In this document: piece after piece, positions 8,106 through 15,663 of the stretch
Position numbering within the stretch: the stretch's first letter is position 1
Layout of the letters: every line of letters starts with the position of its first letter
Source of the DNA: an uncultured Bacteroidales bacterium
GTDB lineage: Bacteria > Bacteroidota > Bacteroidia > Bacteroidales > F082
Direction of reading: 5' to 3'
Length of the DNA: 32,379 nt
NCBI GenBank assembly: GCA_937877465.1
Contig: CALFIT010000254.1
Coordinates: forward strand, 1 to 32,379
Position numbers and translations under genes: made by a program
Notes under the pieces: generated by a model
What the model saw: the letters and a program-made list of their open reading frames with translations, nothing else
Told to the model about the DNA's origin: nothing
Database searches by the model: none

Positions 8106-9683
8106 TTATCGGATCGCTTTAGTCGTGAAGGTCTTGTTTCCCACCTTGAACAGCAGCAGATAGGTACCCGAAGGCAACGCGGCAAACATTTCGCCAATGC
8201 CGATTTGGTGGATGCCTGAAGACAGTTTTCCTAAATCATTGCTAACCAATAGTTTGCCATCCATCGAATAGACCAATACAACCCCATGGCAGGCATCGGC
8301 CATCTCGATTTCGGCATAACTCTCTGCCGTGATCGGGTTGCCGACGATGCGCACGGAAGGCATGTCGAGGGCGGTTTCGGTGATGCCGGTGGCCGAGTAT
8401 TCGTAGGCGCCCATGTCGATGACGTTGTTGCACACGCGCCAGCTTCGGTCCAAGTCGTGGGCGGTGAGGTCGGCTTCCCACGTCAGGCCCGTGTTGATGC
8501 AGGGACTGCCTTCGCCGAGGCGGTAGTTCTCGTCGTCGGGCTGGGCAAACACAGGGTCTTCGTCGAGGCAGTCCTCATAAACCCTGACGATGTCGTGGCC
8601 GGCGATGCCTTCCAAGCCGTATTCGATCAGGCAGTTACGGAAGCTCGGGACATGGTCGTCGTAGGTCCAGATCCACATCTGCACGTCGCCGCTCACTTGC
8701 GATTCACAGGTGTTGCCGTAGACGATGCAGTTGCGCAGCACGGGCGAGCTGTTTTGGTAGAAGAAGATGCCGCCGCAGTTGACGCCGACGGAGAGGTTGC
8801 CTGTCACGGTGAGGTTGCTCACTTCGGGCGAGGCGTCGCAGATGGCGAGTCCGCCGCCGAAGTGCGACGATATGTTGTTGGCAAAGAGTGAGTTGGCGAT
8901 ACGGCATGGGTTGTCGTAGCTGCGGATGAGGTAAAGCCCGCCGCCGTTGACGCCGTGGTTGTGCTCGAAGCGGCAACGGTCGATGCTGACCGAGCAGCTG
9001 TCGAGGCTCAAGGCGCCGCCGATGGCATTGTGGCCGTCGTTGTGGTGGAAGTCCATGTCGGTGAGGTCGACGGTGCAGTTGATGAAACGCAGTCCGCCGC
9101 CATACATGAAGTAGACGGTGTCCAATTCGGTATAGGTTTGGTTGTGGCTCACGTCGCAGTCGTGCATGGTCACGGTCGAGTGCTCGGCGTTGAGGGCGCC
9201 GCCGTGCTCGCGCGAGAAGTTGCGGCGCAAGGTGCTGTGGCTGATTTCCACGTTGTCGCAGCCGAAGATGCGCAACGCGCCGCCGTCTTGGTCGTCGTCC
9301 AAGGCGGCCTTGCCGTATTGGAAGCGGCAGTAGTCGAATCGCGCACTGCCGACTTGGCTCAGCCGGATGCCGTTCCAGCCGCCGCGTCCCACGTTGAAGA
9401 GGTGGAAGCCGGTGGTGTCGGCCACGGTGAAAAGGATGGAGTCGGTTTCGGTGCCAACGGCACAAAAAACCGCGTCTTTCTTGGCCTCGATGCTGAAAAA
9501 GTCCTTGAAGATGACGGTCGTCCCGGGCCGGATGACCAACGAATCCTCAATGGTGACGTTGTCGGACACAAGAACGGTGTCGGCTTCCCAAACGCCCGAC
9601 TGCACGCCTGAAACGTTGATGGTTTGTGCTTGGGCCATCAGGCCGCCGAGCAACAACGAAAAGAGCAAAACCCTTGTTTTCAT
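8106..9683 (-). CDS. Secreted right-handed beta-helix protein with T9SS tail
   Basis: 525 residues. The signal peptide is MKTRVLLFSLLLGGLMAQAQ. From about residue 100 to 400 it shows repeated parallel beta-helix rungs with GGAL/GGGL turns (GGALRIFGCDNVEISHS; GGALNAEHSTVTMHDC; GGGLRFINCTVDLTD; GGALSLDSCSVSID; GGGLYLI; GGGLAI), the pectate-lyase-like fold seen in many surface adhesins and glycan-binding proteins. The segment DMGAYEYS near residue 430 is typical of choice-of-anchor beta-helix proteins. The last ~80 residues form a T9SS type A sorting tail (VYSMDGKLL, LPSGTYLLLFKVG, TTKAIR). Catalytic residues are not evident. A surface or extracellular location is inferred from the tail. Confidence 0.85.
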   Translation of the reverse strand: MKTRVLLFSLLLGGLMAQAQTINVSGVQSGVWEADTVLVSDNVTIEDSLVIRPGTTVIFKDFFSIEAKKDAVFCAVGTETDSILFTVADTTGFHLFNVGRGGWNGIRLSQVGSARFDYCRFQYGKAALDDDQDGGALRIFGCDNVEISHSTLRRNFSREHGGALNAEHSTVTMHDCDVSHNQTYTELDTVYFMYGGGLRFINCTVDLTDMDFHHNDGHNAIGGALSLDSCSVSIDRCRFEHNHGVNGGGLYLIRSYDNPCRIANSLFANNISSHFGGGLAICDASPEVSNLTVTGNLSVGVNCGGIFFYQNSSPVLRNCIVYGNTCESQVSGDVQMWIWTYDDHVPSFRNCLIEYGLEGIAGHDIVRVYEDCLDEDPVFAQPDDENYRLGEGSPCINTGLTWEADLTAHDLDRSWRVCNNVIDMGAYEYSATGITETALDMPSVRIVGNPITAESYAEIEMADACHGVVLVYSMDGKLLVSNDLGKLSSGIHQIGIGEMFAALPSGTYLLLFKVGNKTFTTKAIR

Positions 9684-9712
9684 GATGAAAAAAATTGGTG
9701 ATGTTTGAACCG

Positions 9713-9720
9713 CAAAAATA
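9713..9720 (-). promoter_or_regulatory. Candidate -7 box for the beta-helix/barrel operon
   Basis: The minus strand reads TATTTTTG, 29 bases upstream of the ATG at 9683. It lies in the divergent gap opposite the GH3 promoter. Confidence 0.5.
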
Positions 9721-9735
9721 GATGTTTTTTCGATA

Positions 9736-9768
9736 TTGGAGCCATGTCGCCGAAAATCCGTACCTTTG
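9736..9768 (+). promoter_or_regulatory. Candidate promoter of the GH3 gene
   Basis: A TTG at 9736-9738 and TACCTTTG at 9761-9768 are separated by 22 bases, close to the Bacteroidetes -33/-7 arrangement. The -7 box ends 24 bases before the GH3 ATG at 9793. Confidence 0.6.
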
Positions 9769-9792
9769 CGCCCAAATTAAACCGAAAAGAAT

Positions 9793-11346
9793 ATGCGTAT
9801 ACCCGTTGTTGGGGCCATCGTCAAGGCGGCCGCCGAAATCAAGAACATCCCCGTCGAGATCCGTCAGAACCACACCGACCCGATTCGTGCGCAGCGGCGC
9901 GAGTTGCGCAAGCTGCTCGTCAAGGCCCAATTCACCGAGTTCGGCAAGTTCTACCATTTCGACGAAATCCTGCTGTCGAAGGACATCATGCAGGAGTTTC
10001 GCAGGCGCGTGCCCGTGTTCGACTACAACAAGATGCACGACGAATGGTGGCACCTCAACCTCGAAGGCAAGCGCAACATCGCATGGCCGGGCAAGATCAA
10101 GTATTTCGCCCTCAGCTCGGGCACTTCCGAAGCGGCCTCGAAATACATCCCCATCACCCGCGCCTTGAACAACACCATCACCCGTGCGGGCATACGGCAG
10201 TTGGTGTCGGCCACGCGCTACGACTTCCCCGTCGACTTCTACAACCGTGGCGTGCTGATGATCGGCGGCAGCACCGACCTGCAATACAACGAGGAGTTCG
10301 GCTACTACGCCGGCGACCTCTCGGGCATCTCGGCAGGCAAGATTCCGGCTTGGTTCGGGAGTTTCTACAAGCCCGGACAGAAGATCTCGAAGGAAAAAGA
10401 CTGGGCCAAGAAGATGGACCTCATGGTGAAGGAAGCCCCCAAGTGGGACATCGGCGTCATCGTGGGCGTGCCGGCATGGGTGCAGATCCTGCTCGAACGC
10501 ATCATCAAGGAATACAACCTCAAGACCATCCACGACCTCTGGCCCAACCTGATGGTCTACGTCCACAGCGGCGTGGCCTTTGCGCCCTACGAGAAGAGCT
10601 TTGAGCGCATCTTCGGCAAGGAGGTGATTTTCGTCGAAAGTTATTTGGCTTCAGAGGGTTACATCGCCTATCAGGTCGACTTGAAGAAGCGTGTCATGCA
10701 ACTGTTGGTCGACAACGGCGTTTATTTCGAGTTTGTGCCGTTCAACGAGGAGAACTTCACCGACGAGGGCAATATCGTGGCGAGCCCCAAGACCTTGCTG
10801 CTCAACGAGGTGGAGGAGGGCGTCGACTATGCCATCCTGCTTTCCACTTGCGCCGGCACATGGCGTTATCTCATTGGCGACACCATCAGGTTCCTCAACA
10901 AGAAGGAATGCGAAATCGTCATCACGGGACGCACCAAGCAGTTCTTGAGCATCACGGGCGAACACCTCTCGCAGGATAACATGACCCAAGCCGTCGACAG
11001 GATGGCCGAGGAATTGGGGGTCGAAATCACTGAGTTCACCGTGGCTGGCATCCGCCACGACACGATGTATGCCCACCATTGGTATCTCGGTTGCGACGAG
11101 CCTATCGACAAGACGTTGGCCATCAAGAAGATAGACGAAAACCTCTGCAAGTTCAACGACGACTATGCCGTGGAGCGCACCCAAGCCATCAAGGAGTTGC
11201 TTGTCGATGTGCTGCCCACGAAGTGTTTCTACGACTTCATGGAACAGAAAATCGGCAAGTGGGGCGGCGCCACCAAGTTTCCGCGCGTGCTGAAGGGCAA
11301 ACGCCTCGAAATGTGGGAAGAGTATGTGAAAACCATTGAATCTTAG
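9793..11346 (+). CDS. GH3-family acyl-adenylate synthetase homologue
   Basis: 517 residues, a normal length for bacterial GH3 proteins. GH3 enzymes belong to the ANL superfamily and join amino acids to acyl acids through an acyl-adenylate; in plants they act on auxin and jasmonate. The substrate of the widespread Bacteroidetes members is not established. Visible motifs are the phosphate-binding loop SSGTSEAASKYIP (108-120), ESYLASEGY, the hinge region WRYLIGDTIRF and TGRTKQFLSITGEHLS with the expected ATP-contacting residues. It is followed after 11 bp by a LysE-type exporter on the same strand, so product export is possible but speculative. No signal peptide, so cytoplasmic. Confidence 0.9.
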   Translation: MRIPVVGAIVKAAAEIKNIPVEIRQNHTDPIRAQRRELRKLLVKAQFTEFGKFYHFDEILLSKDIMQEFRRRVPVFDYNKMHDEWWHLNLEGKRNIAWPGKIKYFALSSGTSEAASKYIPITRALNNTITRAGIRQLVSATRYDFPVDFYNRGVLMIGGSTDLQYNEEFGYYAGDLSGISAGKIPAWFGSFYKPGQKISKEKDWAKKMDLMVKEAPKWDIGVIVGVPAWVQILLERIIKEYNLKTIHDLWPNLMVYVHSGVAFAPYEKSFERIFGKEVIFVESYLASEGYIAYQVDLKKRVMQLLVDNGVYFEFVPFNEENFTDEGNIVASPKTLLLNEVEEGVDYAILLSTCAGTWRYLIGDTIRFLNKKECEIVITGRTKQFLSITGEHLSQDNMTQAVDRMAEELGVEITEFTVAGIRHDTMYAHHWYLGCDEPIDKTLAIKKIDENLCKFNDDYAVERTQAIKELLVDVLPTKCFYDFMEQKIGKWGGATKFPRVLKGKRLEMWEEYVKTIES

Positions 11347-11357
11347 CTGTTTGGCAC

Positions 11358-12077
11358 ATGGAAAACACGGATATTTTCGGCAAGCTGCCTGAGTTTGGAC
11401 AAACCATCACGGTGGGTTTCGTATTGTGGCCCATCCTGATAGGCTTGTTCCTGTCGGTGGTCGTCAACATGGGTCCGGCGTTTATCACCCTTGTGCAGAC
11501 CAGCATCGACCGTGGCTTCAAGTCGGCGGCGTGGTTTGTGACGGGTGTCATCCTCAACGACGCCATGGTCATCGCGCTGTGCATCCTCACCTCGATACAG
11601 GTGGCCTTCAGTCCTGGCTCGCGCCTCGACCCGGCCCTGTTCAGCCTCGGTGCCGGCATCATTCTGGTTTTGTTCGGGGTGTTCACATTTCGCCGCAAAG
11701 TGCCGACCGAAGAATCCATCAAGGAACGGACCAAGGACATGATGAAGGTCAAAGACGACAAGCCCGCATGGATAGTATTTCTCGGCAAAGGCTTCGCACT
11801 CAACATCTTGAATCCCTTCGTATGGATTTTCTGGTTCTCGTCGGTGGCGGTCGTGGCAGGCAGCATGGGCGGCAACAAGGTGATGACAATCGTGTTTTTC
11901 GCCATCATCCTCGTCACCACACTCACTTGCGAGTTGCTGAAAGCCTGGGGCGCGGCCAAGCTGAAGGTGTTTTTCAATGCCAAAAGGACCACAATCATGA
12001 ATAAGGTGGCGGGCATCCTACTGGTGGGCTGCGGGGCTTATTTCATTGTTTTCAGAGGAATAGTTAATTTAGTTTGA
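11358..12077 (+). CDS. LysE/RhtB-family exporter
   Basis: 239 residues with about six hydrophobic spans. The typical LysE-superfamily start is visible: a first span with an NMGPAFITLVQTSIDRGFKSA segment, where the family has NPGP and a helical RG motif, then VTGVILNDAMVIALC and a conserved ALNILNPFVWIFW segment in the second half. Members export amino acids or similar small metabolites across the inner membrane. It lies 11 bp after the GH3 gene and is probably co-transcribed. The pairing suggests a metabolite made or conjugated by GH3 might leave through it, which is inference. The substrate cannot be predicted from sequence. Confidence 0.85.
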   Translation: MENTDIFGKLPEFGQTITVGFVLWPILIGLFLSVVVNMGPAFITLVQTSIDRGFKSAAWFVTGVILNDAMVIALCILTSIQVAFSPGSRLDPALFSLGAGIILVLFGVFTFRRKVPTEESIKERTKDMMKVKDDKPAWIVFLGKGFALNILNPFVWIFWFSSVAVVAGSMGGNKVMTIVFFAIILVTTLTCELLKAWGAAKLKVFFNAKRTTIMNKVAGILLVGCGAYFIVFRGIVNLV

Positions 12078-12080
12078 AGT

Positions 12081-12101
12081 TGTCAGTTGTCAGTTATCAG
12101 T
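12081..12101. repeat. Three tandem heptamers
   Basis: TGTCAGT, TGTCAGT and TATCAGT follow each other directly, four bases after the LysE stop codon. They lie in the convergent gap before the pseudouridine synthase gene. No further copies were noticed in the window. Confidence 0.6.
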
Positions 12102-12132
12102 TGTAATTCGACGCTGTGATGAGTGCAAAATA

Positions 12133-12825
12133 TTAACTGTCGACGGATTCGAACGCCGTCCACGGCATCACCTTCGGAAGAGGAGCCGTCACCTCGATTT
12201 GCGTCTTTAAAACAGGATGCTCAAAGGCGATGCGCCATGCATGCAGGCTGATGGAACCATCGGGGTTGCTGCGCGGATAGCCGTATTTCAGGTCGCCACG
12301 GATGGGACATCCGATGTGCGCCAACTGGCAACGGATTTGGTGATGACGACCCGTAAATAGCTCGACTTCAAGTAAATAGAAATTCTCCGATTTCCCGACA
12401 ACGCGATAACTTAGTCGGGCTAACTTGGCTTCCTTGGTGCCTTCGGGCACGATGAACGACTTGTTCATCTTCTCGTTCTTGACGATATAATCCTCCAACA
12501 CATCGGCCTGTTTGGGCGGATGGTTCTTCACCAAGGCAAGGTAGGTCTTGCGGAAGTCGCGGTCCTTCACCTTGACGGTCATGCGCGAGAGGGCTTTGCT
12601 CGTCTTGGCGAACACGACGGCACCGCTCACGGGGCGGTCGATGCGGTGGACGAGTCCGGCAAACACATTGCCTGGCTTGTCGTACTTCTCCTTGATGTAT
12701 TGCTTCACGTCGTCGAGCAGACAGACGTCGCCCGTCTTGTCGCCTTGCACGATTTCCGACGGCAGCTTGTTGACGACGATGAGGTGATTATCCTCATATA
12801 GGATACGGTCTGATATGTTATTCAT
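12133..12825 (-). CDS. RluA-family pseudouridine synthase
   Basis: 230 residues, a compact member without an S4 domain. It converts specific uridines in rRNA or tRNA to pseudouridine. The catalytic motif is HRIDRPVSG (60-68) with the nucleophilic Asp63. Other family signatures are present: YLALV, LTGRHHQIR-type motif as LFTGRHHQIRCQLAHIGCPI, and GDLKYGYP. It resembles the short RluA/RluC-like enzymes of Bacteroidetes, whose target cannot be named from sequence. The upstream gap of about 115 bases is largely REP sequence and shows no clear TAnnTTTG box, so it may depend on read-through from the transposase side. Confidence 0.9.
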   Translation of the reverse strand: MNNISDRILYEDNHLIVVNKLPSEIVQGDKTGDVCLLDDVKQYIKEKYDKPGNVFAGLVHRIDRPVSGAVVFAKTSKALSRMTVKVKDRDFRKTYLALVKNHPPKQADVLEDYIVKNEKMNKSFIVPEGTKEAKLARLSYRVVGKSENFYLLEVELFTGRHHQIRCQLAHIGCPIRGDLKYGYPRSNPDGSISLHAWRIAFEHPVLKTQIEVTAPLPKVMPWTAFESVDS

Positions 12826-12840
12826 AGGTGTTCGTGTTGG

Positions 12841-12930
12841 TGCAGGGACTGACGTCGCCTGCTTATTGTTAGTGCTGTTCGTGCAGGGACTGACGTCGCC
12901 TGCTTATTGGTCTGTCGTCCCTACGGGACT
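12841..12930 (+). repeat. REP array, left arm of 90-bp direct repeat
   Basis: This arm holds two copies of a REP hairpin with core GCAGGGACTGACGTCGCCTG (starting at 12842 and 12883), followed by a second hairpin GTCCC-TAC-GGGAC (12917-12929). The REP core folds as an 8-bp stem with one bulged G and a TGAC loop. It is collinear over 90 bases with 13410-13499, with 8 differences. It lies between the transposase stop and the start of the pseudouridine synthase gene. Confidence 0.85.
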
Positions 12931-12940
12931 TGGTTTGTTG

Positions 12941-13393
12941 TTAATCAAAAAGATAGCGTTCATCAAATTCTATGCAGTTGGTTTTCAGGAAGCGTTTGTA
13001 TTCATTTGGTACGGATTCTTCGTGGTGATGCTGTTCTTGAGTTTCGATGTAACGTATGGTTTTTTTCAGCAGCGACGGACTGACGCAGAACGCGCCATAG
13101 CCTTCTTGCCAGGCAAACGATTCGTAATAATTGTCAATGGTCTTTATCCATTTGCTACTGTTGGCCTTGATTTTCTGGACGAATTCGGACACACTCATGG
13201 TTTTTGGCATGGTGGCCAAGATGTGGATGTGGTTCTCTATGCCACCAACAGTGATGGGATAGCCACCAACATTGTTGATGATGCCACCAATGTATTGGAA
13301 GACTTGCGGTAAGTCTTCTTTTTGGATGCTGACACCCGTGCTTTTCACGTGGAAGACGATGTGGATGTTGAGTTTTGTGTAGGTGTTTGCCAT
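12941..13393 (-). CDS. REP-associated Y1 transposase (IS200-like, RAYT)
   Basis: 150 residues, typical for Y1 transposases. The metal-binding HUH motif is HIH (55-57, in GIENHIHILATMPK), and the nucleophile is most likely Tyr115 in the IRYIETQEQHH motif. The WQEGYGAF segment and the EYKRFL...FDERYLF end are standard in Bacteroidetes members. These enzymes nick and join single-stranded DNA at hairpins. The gene is intact and is surrounded by hairpin repeats that are its probable substrates. The relatedness to IS200 TnpA is clear. That it acts on these REPs is inferred from position. Confidence 0.9.
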   Translation of the reverse strand: MANTYTKLNIHIVFHVKSTGVSIQKEDLPQVFQYIGGIINNVGGYPITVGGIENHIHILATMPKTMSVSEFVQKIKANSSKWIKTIDNYYESFAWQEGYGAFCVSPSLLKKTIRYIETQEQHHHEESVPNEYKRFLKTNCIEFDERYLFD

Positions 13394-13409
13394 AGTTGTT
13401 TGTTTTTAG

Positions 13410-13499
13410 TGCAGGGACTGACGTCACCTGCTTATTGTTAGCGCTGTTAGTGCAGGGACTGACGTCGCCTGCTTATTGTTCTGTCACCCCTACGGGGTT
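13410..13499 (+). repeat. REP array, right arm of 90-bp direct repeat
   Basis: This arm has two REP cores (starting at 13411 and 13452; the first has GTCACC instead of GTCGCC) at the same 41-base spacing as the left arm, then hairpin ACCCC-TAC-GGGGT (13486-13498). Compared with the left arm, the outer two base pairs of this second hairpin changed from GT/AC to AC/GT, so pairing is kept. It lies directly upstream of the transposase start codon. Confidence 0.85.
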
Positions 13500-13514
13500 C
13501 CTGTGTGCCGCATA

Positions 13515-13590
13515 GTCCCGTAGGGACGGTATATCAGTATGCAGGCGACGTAAGTCCCTGCTCGGGTGTGCAGGCGACGTAAGTCCCTGC
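13515..13590 (-). repeat. Inverted REP pair next to mnmA
   Basis: GTCCCGTAGGGAC (13515-13527) is the reverse complement of the hairpin at 12917-12929. It is followed by two inverted REP cores (13541-13561 and 13570-13590), each differing from the direct copies by one base (TTACGTC for TGACGTC on the minus strand). The last copy is followed by TTTTT on the plus strand and begins 15 bases past the mnmA stop, so it may also end the mnmA transcript. Confidence 0.8.
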
Positions 13591-13604
13591 TTTTTGCGTC
13601 TTCT

Positions 13605-14675
13605 CTACTCTGTCTCTACAATGATGCCACTGCCGATAACAAACGGCTCCGTCTCATGGTAAACCACCCCAAACTGTCCCGGTGCCACGCCTGAAACGGC
13701 CACTTCCGAAACGATGTCGGCACCGCGCTCGGTGAGGCGAATCGTGCCGTAGGTGAACTCCGGCTGATGTCGAATCTTGAAGCGGACGCGCTGACCGTCA
13801 ACGAATTGCAAGGCGGGGTTCATCGGCTGAAGGTCGCCCAACGGAATGATGTCGGTGTATTGCGCCACGGGGTCGTAGCCCTGCGACACATACACGATGT
13901 TGTTCGGGATGTCTTTCTTCACCACGAACCACGGTCCGCCGCCTAAGCCCAAGCCCTTGCGCTGCCCGATGGTGTGGAACCAAAAGCCTTTGTGCCGACC
14001 GAGTTTCTTGCCCGTTTCCAGTTCCACGATGTCGCCGGGCATCTCGCCGAGGTACTCGCGGATGTAGTCGTTGTAGTTGATCTTTCCGAGGAAGCAAATC
14101 CCTTGACTGTCATGCCGTTCGGCACTCGGCAGCTTGTATTGCGCGGCCAACTTTCGGACTTCGGGTTTGGGGATGTCGCCGATGGGGAAGATGACCTTGC
14201 TCAGTTGCGCGTAGGTGATGCGACCGAGGAAATAGGTCTGGTCCTTGAAGGTGTCGGCTGCCGTGCCGAGCCAGAAGACGCCGTTGTCGTCCTCCCACGA
14301 GCGGGCGTAGTGTCCCGTCGCGATCTTGTCGAAGTTGTGGCCTTCCTTCTCCTCGAAGGCACCGAGCTTGATCCAGCGGTTGCACATCACGTCGGGGTTG
14401 GGCGTGAGGCCCTTGCGCACCATCTCCATCGTGTATTTCCCGACGGTCTCGAAATACTCGTGCTGCAAATCCACGATGTCGAACTTGCAACCGTATTTCC
14501 TTGCGATATAGGTCGTTATCTCGATGTCTTCCTCCGAAGGGCAGCTCGACAGGTCTTCCTTGCCTTCCATACCTATCTTGATATAGAAGATGTGCGGGTC
14601 GTAGCCCTGCTCCTTGAGCAGCGGCACCACTACCGAGCTATCCACGCCCCCCGAAACCAATGCAGCGATGTTCAT
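13605..14675 (-). CDS. mnmA: tRNA-specific 2-thiouridylase MnmA
   Basis: 356 residues, full length. MnmA thiolates U34 of the tRNAs for Lys, Glu and Gln, using ATP and a persulfide sulfur. The PP-loop SGGVDSS is at 8-14. The two catalytic cysteines are Cys98 (VMCNRWIK) and Cys194 (QGICFLGK). The tRNA-contacting GHYAR and TYFLGR segments are also present. The start codon overlaps the stop codon of the toxin gene upstream as ATGA, so it is probably translated by coupling from the toxin-antitoxin transcript. REP hairpins follow 15 bases after its stop. Confidence 0.95.
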   Translation of the reverse strand: MNIAALVSGGVDSSVVVPLLKEQGYDPHIFYIKIGMEGKEDLSSCPSEEDIEITTYIARKYGCKFDIVDLQHEYFETVGKYTMEMVRKGLTPNPDVMCNRWIKLGAFEEKEGHNFDKIATGHYARSWEDDNGVFWLGTAADTFKDQTYFLGRITYAQLSKVIFPIGDIPKPEVRKLAAQYKLPSAERHDSQGICFLGKINYNDYIREYLGEMPGDIVELETGKKLGRHKGFWFHTIGQRKGLGLGGGPWFVVKKDIPNNIVYVSQGYDPVAQYTDIIPLGDLQPMNPALQFVDGQRVRFKIRHQPEFTYGTIRLTERGADIVSEVAVSGVAPGQFGVVYHETEPFVIGSGIIVETE

Positions 14676-15304
14676 GGTTCAAAGTTTTTCCAATTAATTT
14701 TCCTCACTTCCTCTGCTATGGTGGCCTTCACCGTTTCCCATTTCACATCCTCAAACATCTTTGGGAAATCCTGGTTTTCAGCATCTTCAAAATAAGTCAA
14801 CGCCATTCGGGTCCTGAACATGGAACTATCGGGATATTTCTGTGCAAAGAACCTTAAGATTTCCAGTAATGTGAAATGCCGCAATAGAAAATACAAGTCG
14901 ATGAAATCCTTTTTTGAGCCACGGTTTTGGATGGCAAAGGCTTTCATGGCTGCGATGTCTTTGGGTGAGGCAAGCCTCAGGCCGTCTTCCACAATGGTTT
15001 CGTCAATCCATGGATAGCGTGAATAATTGACAAAATCGACCTTGATGTTGTCAACGACAAACGACTTGATGAACTTCGAGGTCTTTTGGCCTTTGACTTT
15101 TCCGAAGCGTTCCAAAACCTCAAGCAAGGCAAGGTCGTCGTCGGGGACAATGCCAAACATATCCAAGTCAACGGAGGAGCGATGACCGTATTGCAACGCG
15201 AGGGCAGTGCCGCCGGCCAATCGACAGTCCTTCAAATAGGATTCTCCCATCAAGTGCTTCAGGAGTTCCAAGGTGTGGGGTTCGATTGTGCGGTATGATA
15301 ACAT
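14672..15304 (-). CDS. AbiEii-like nucleotidyltransferase toxin
   Basis: 210 residues from the ATG at 15304 (MLSYRTIEPH); a start 12 codons earlier is possible. It has the minimal nucleotidyltransferase signature GGT (31-33) and DLD (46-48), with a third acidic residue near 90 (VDNIKVDFVNY) and a lysine-rich SPKDIAAMK segment, as in the AbiEii/AbiGii family. Characterised relatives are toxins, some of which add nucleotides to tRNA, controlled by a partner gene next door. The putative antitoxin gene overlaps its start by 46 bases, and its stop overlaps the mnmA start (ATGA). Active-site residues look intact. Confidence 0.8.
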   Translation of the reverse strand: MLSYRTIEPHTLELLKHLMGESYLKDCRLAGGTALALQYGHRSSVDLDMFGIVPDDDLALLEVLERFGKVKGQKTSKFIKSFVVDNIKVDFVNYSRYPWIDETIVEDGLRLASPKDIAAMKAFAIQNRGSKKDFIDLYFLLRHFTLLEILRFFAQKYPDSSMFRTRMALTYFEDAENQDFPKMFEDVKWETVKATIAEEVRKINWKNFEP

Positions 15305-15564
15305 CTGAAATTCTCTTTGTTGAGACCCGAAATGAAACACAGAAACGAAAGCGCGACAGGATCCAACGTCCTGAAGTTCAAGCTACAGGCAATGATTTTG
15401 TCCAATCCGAAATGGTCTTCGATGATGTTCCAATCCTTCAAGTCGCCATATTCGAGCACCCGTTGGATGATCCAAGCGGCACTCTTGTCGATGTCGAAAT
15501 TTTGGGTGTCAATGTCCCAAAACAAGTGTTGATTCAGACCATATAGATTGGACAACTGCGCCAT
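15259..15564 (-). CDS. DUF6922-type partner of the AbiEii-like toxin (putative antitoxin)
   Basis: 101 residues. It matches the compact Bacteroidetes family usually found directly upstream of AbiEii-like genes: a start region LFWDIDTQNFDIDKSAAWIIQRVLEYGDLKDW, then a helix containing RTLDPVALSFLCFISGL, then an ENFRCY end. Its reading frame runs 46 bases into the toxin gene, suggesting translational coupling. It is the first gene of a transcript that continues through the toxin into mnmA. An antitoxin role is inferred from gene order and family; no DNA-binding motif is evident. Confidence 0.7.
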   Translation of the reverse strand: MAQLSNLYGLNQHLFWDIDTQNFDIDKSAAWIIQRVLEYGDLKDWNIIEDHFGLDKIIACSLNFRTLDPVALSFLCFISGLNKENFRCYHTAQSNPTPWNS

Positions 15565-15581
15565 AGAAGTGATTGTTTCGG

Positions 15582-15589
15582 CAAAATTA
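15582..15589 (-). promoter_or_regulatory. Candidate -7 box for the toxin-antitoxin/mnmA operon
   Basis: The minus strand reads TAATTTTG, 17 bases upstream of the antitoxin ATG at 15564. No other TAnnTTTG box was noticed before mnmA, so mnmA may rely on this one. Confidence 0.5.
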
Positions 15590-15663
15590 CATATTTTCCC
15601 TAAAATGCCGCATGTTTCTTGAAAACTTCATTGTTTGCGGACTCAAAAATAGCAAGCGAAAAA

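Larger units (their letters stand above)
12841..13590. mobile_element. REP/RAYT cassette
   Basis: A single Y1 transposase gene is flanked by 90-bp direct repeats made of REP hairpins, plus an inverted REP pair on the mnmA side. This is the organisation of REP-associated tyrosine transposases (RAYT), which are related to IS200/IS605 transposases but usually mobilise or spread REP elements and not themselves. It separates mnmA from the pseudouridine synthase gene, both RNA-modification genes on the same strand. No IS605-type TnpB is present. Confidence 0.75.

Noticed and set aside
13410..13499. Target-site duplication of an IS200/IS605 insertion
   Set aside because: Y1 transposases do not create target duplications, and the 90-bp repeats consist of REP hairpins, so they are substrates or by-products and not a duplication of host DNA.
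12841..13590. CRISPR array
   Set aside because: Repeats are palindromic REP hairpins in two orientations with unequal, non-unique spacers and no cas genes. They flank a Y1 transposase.
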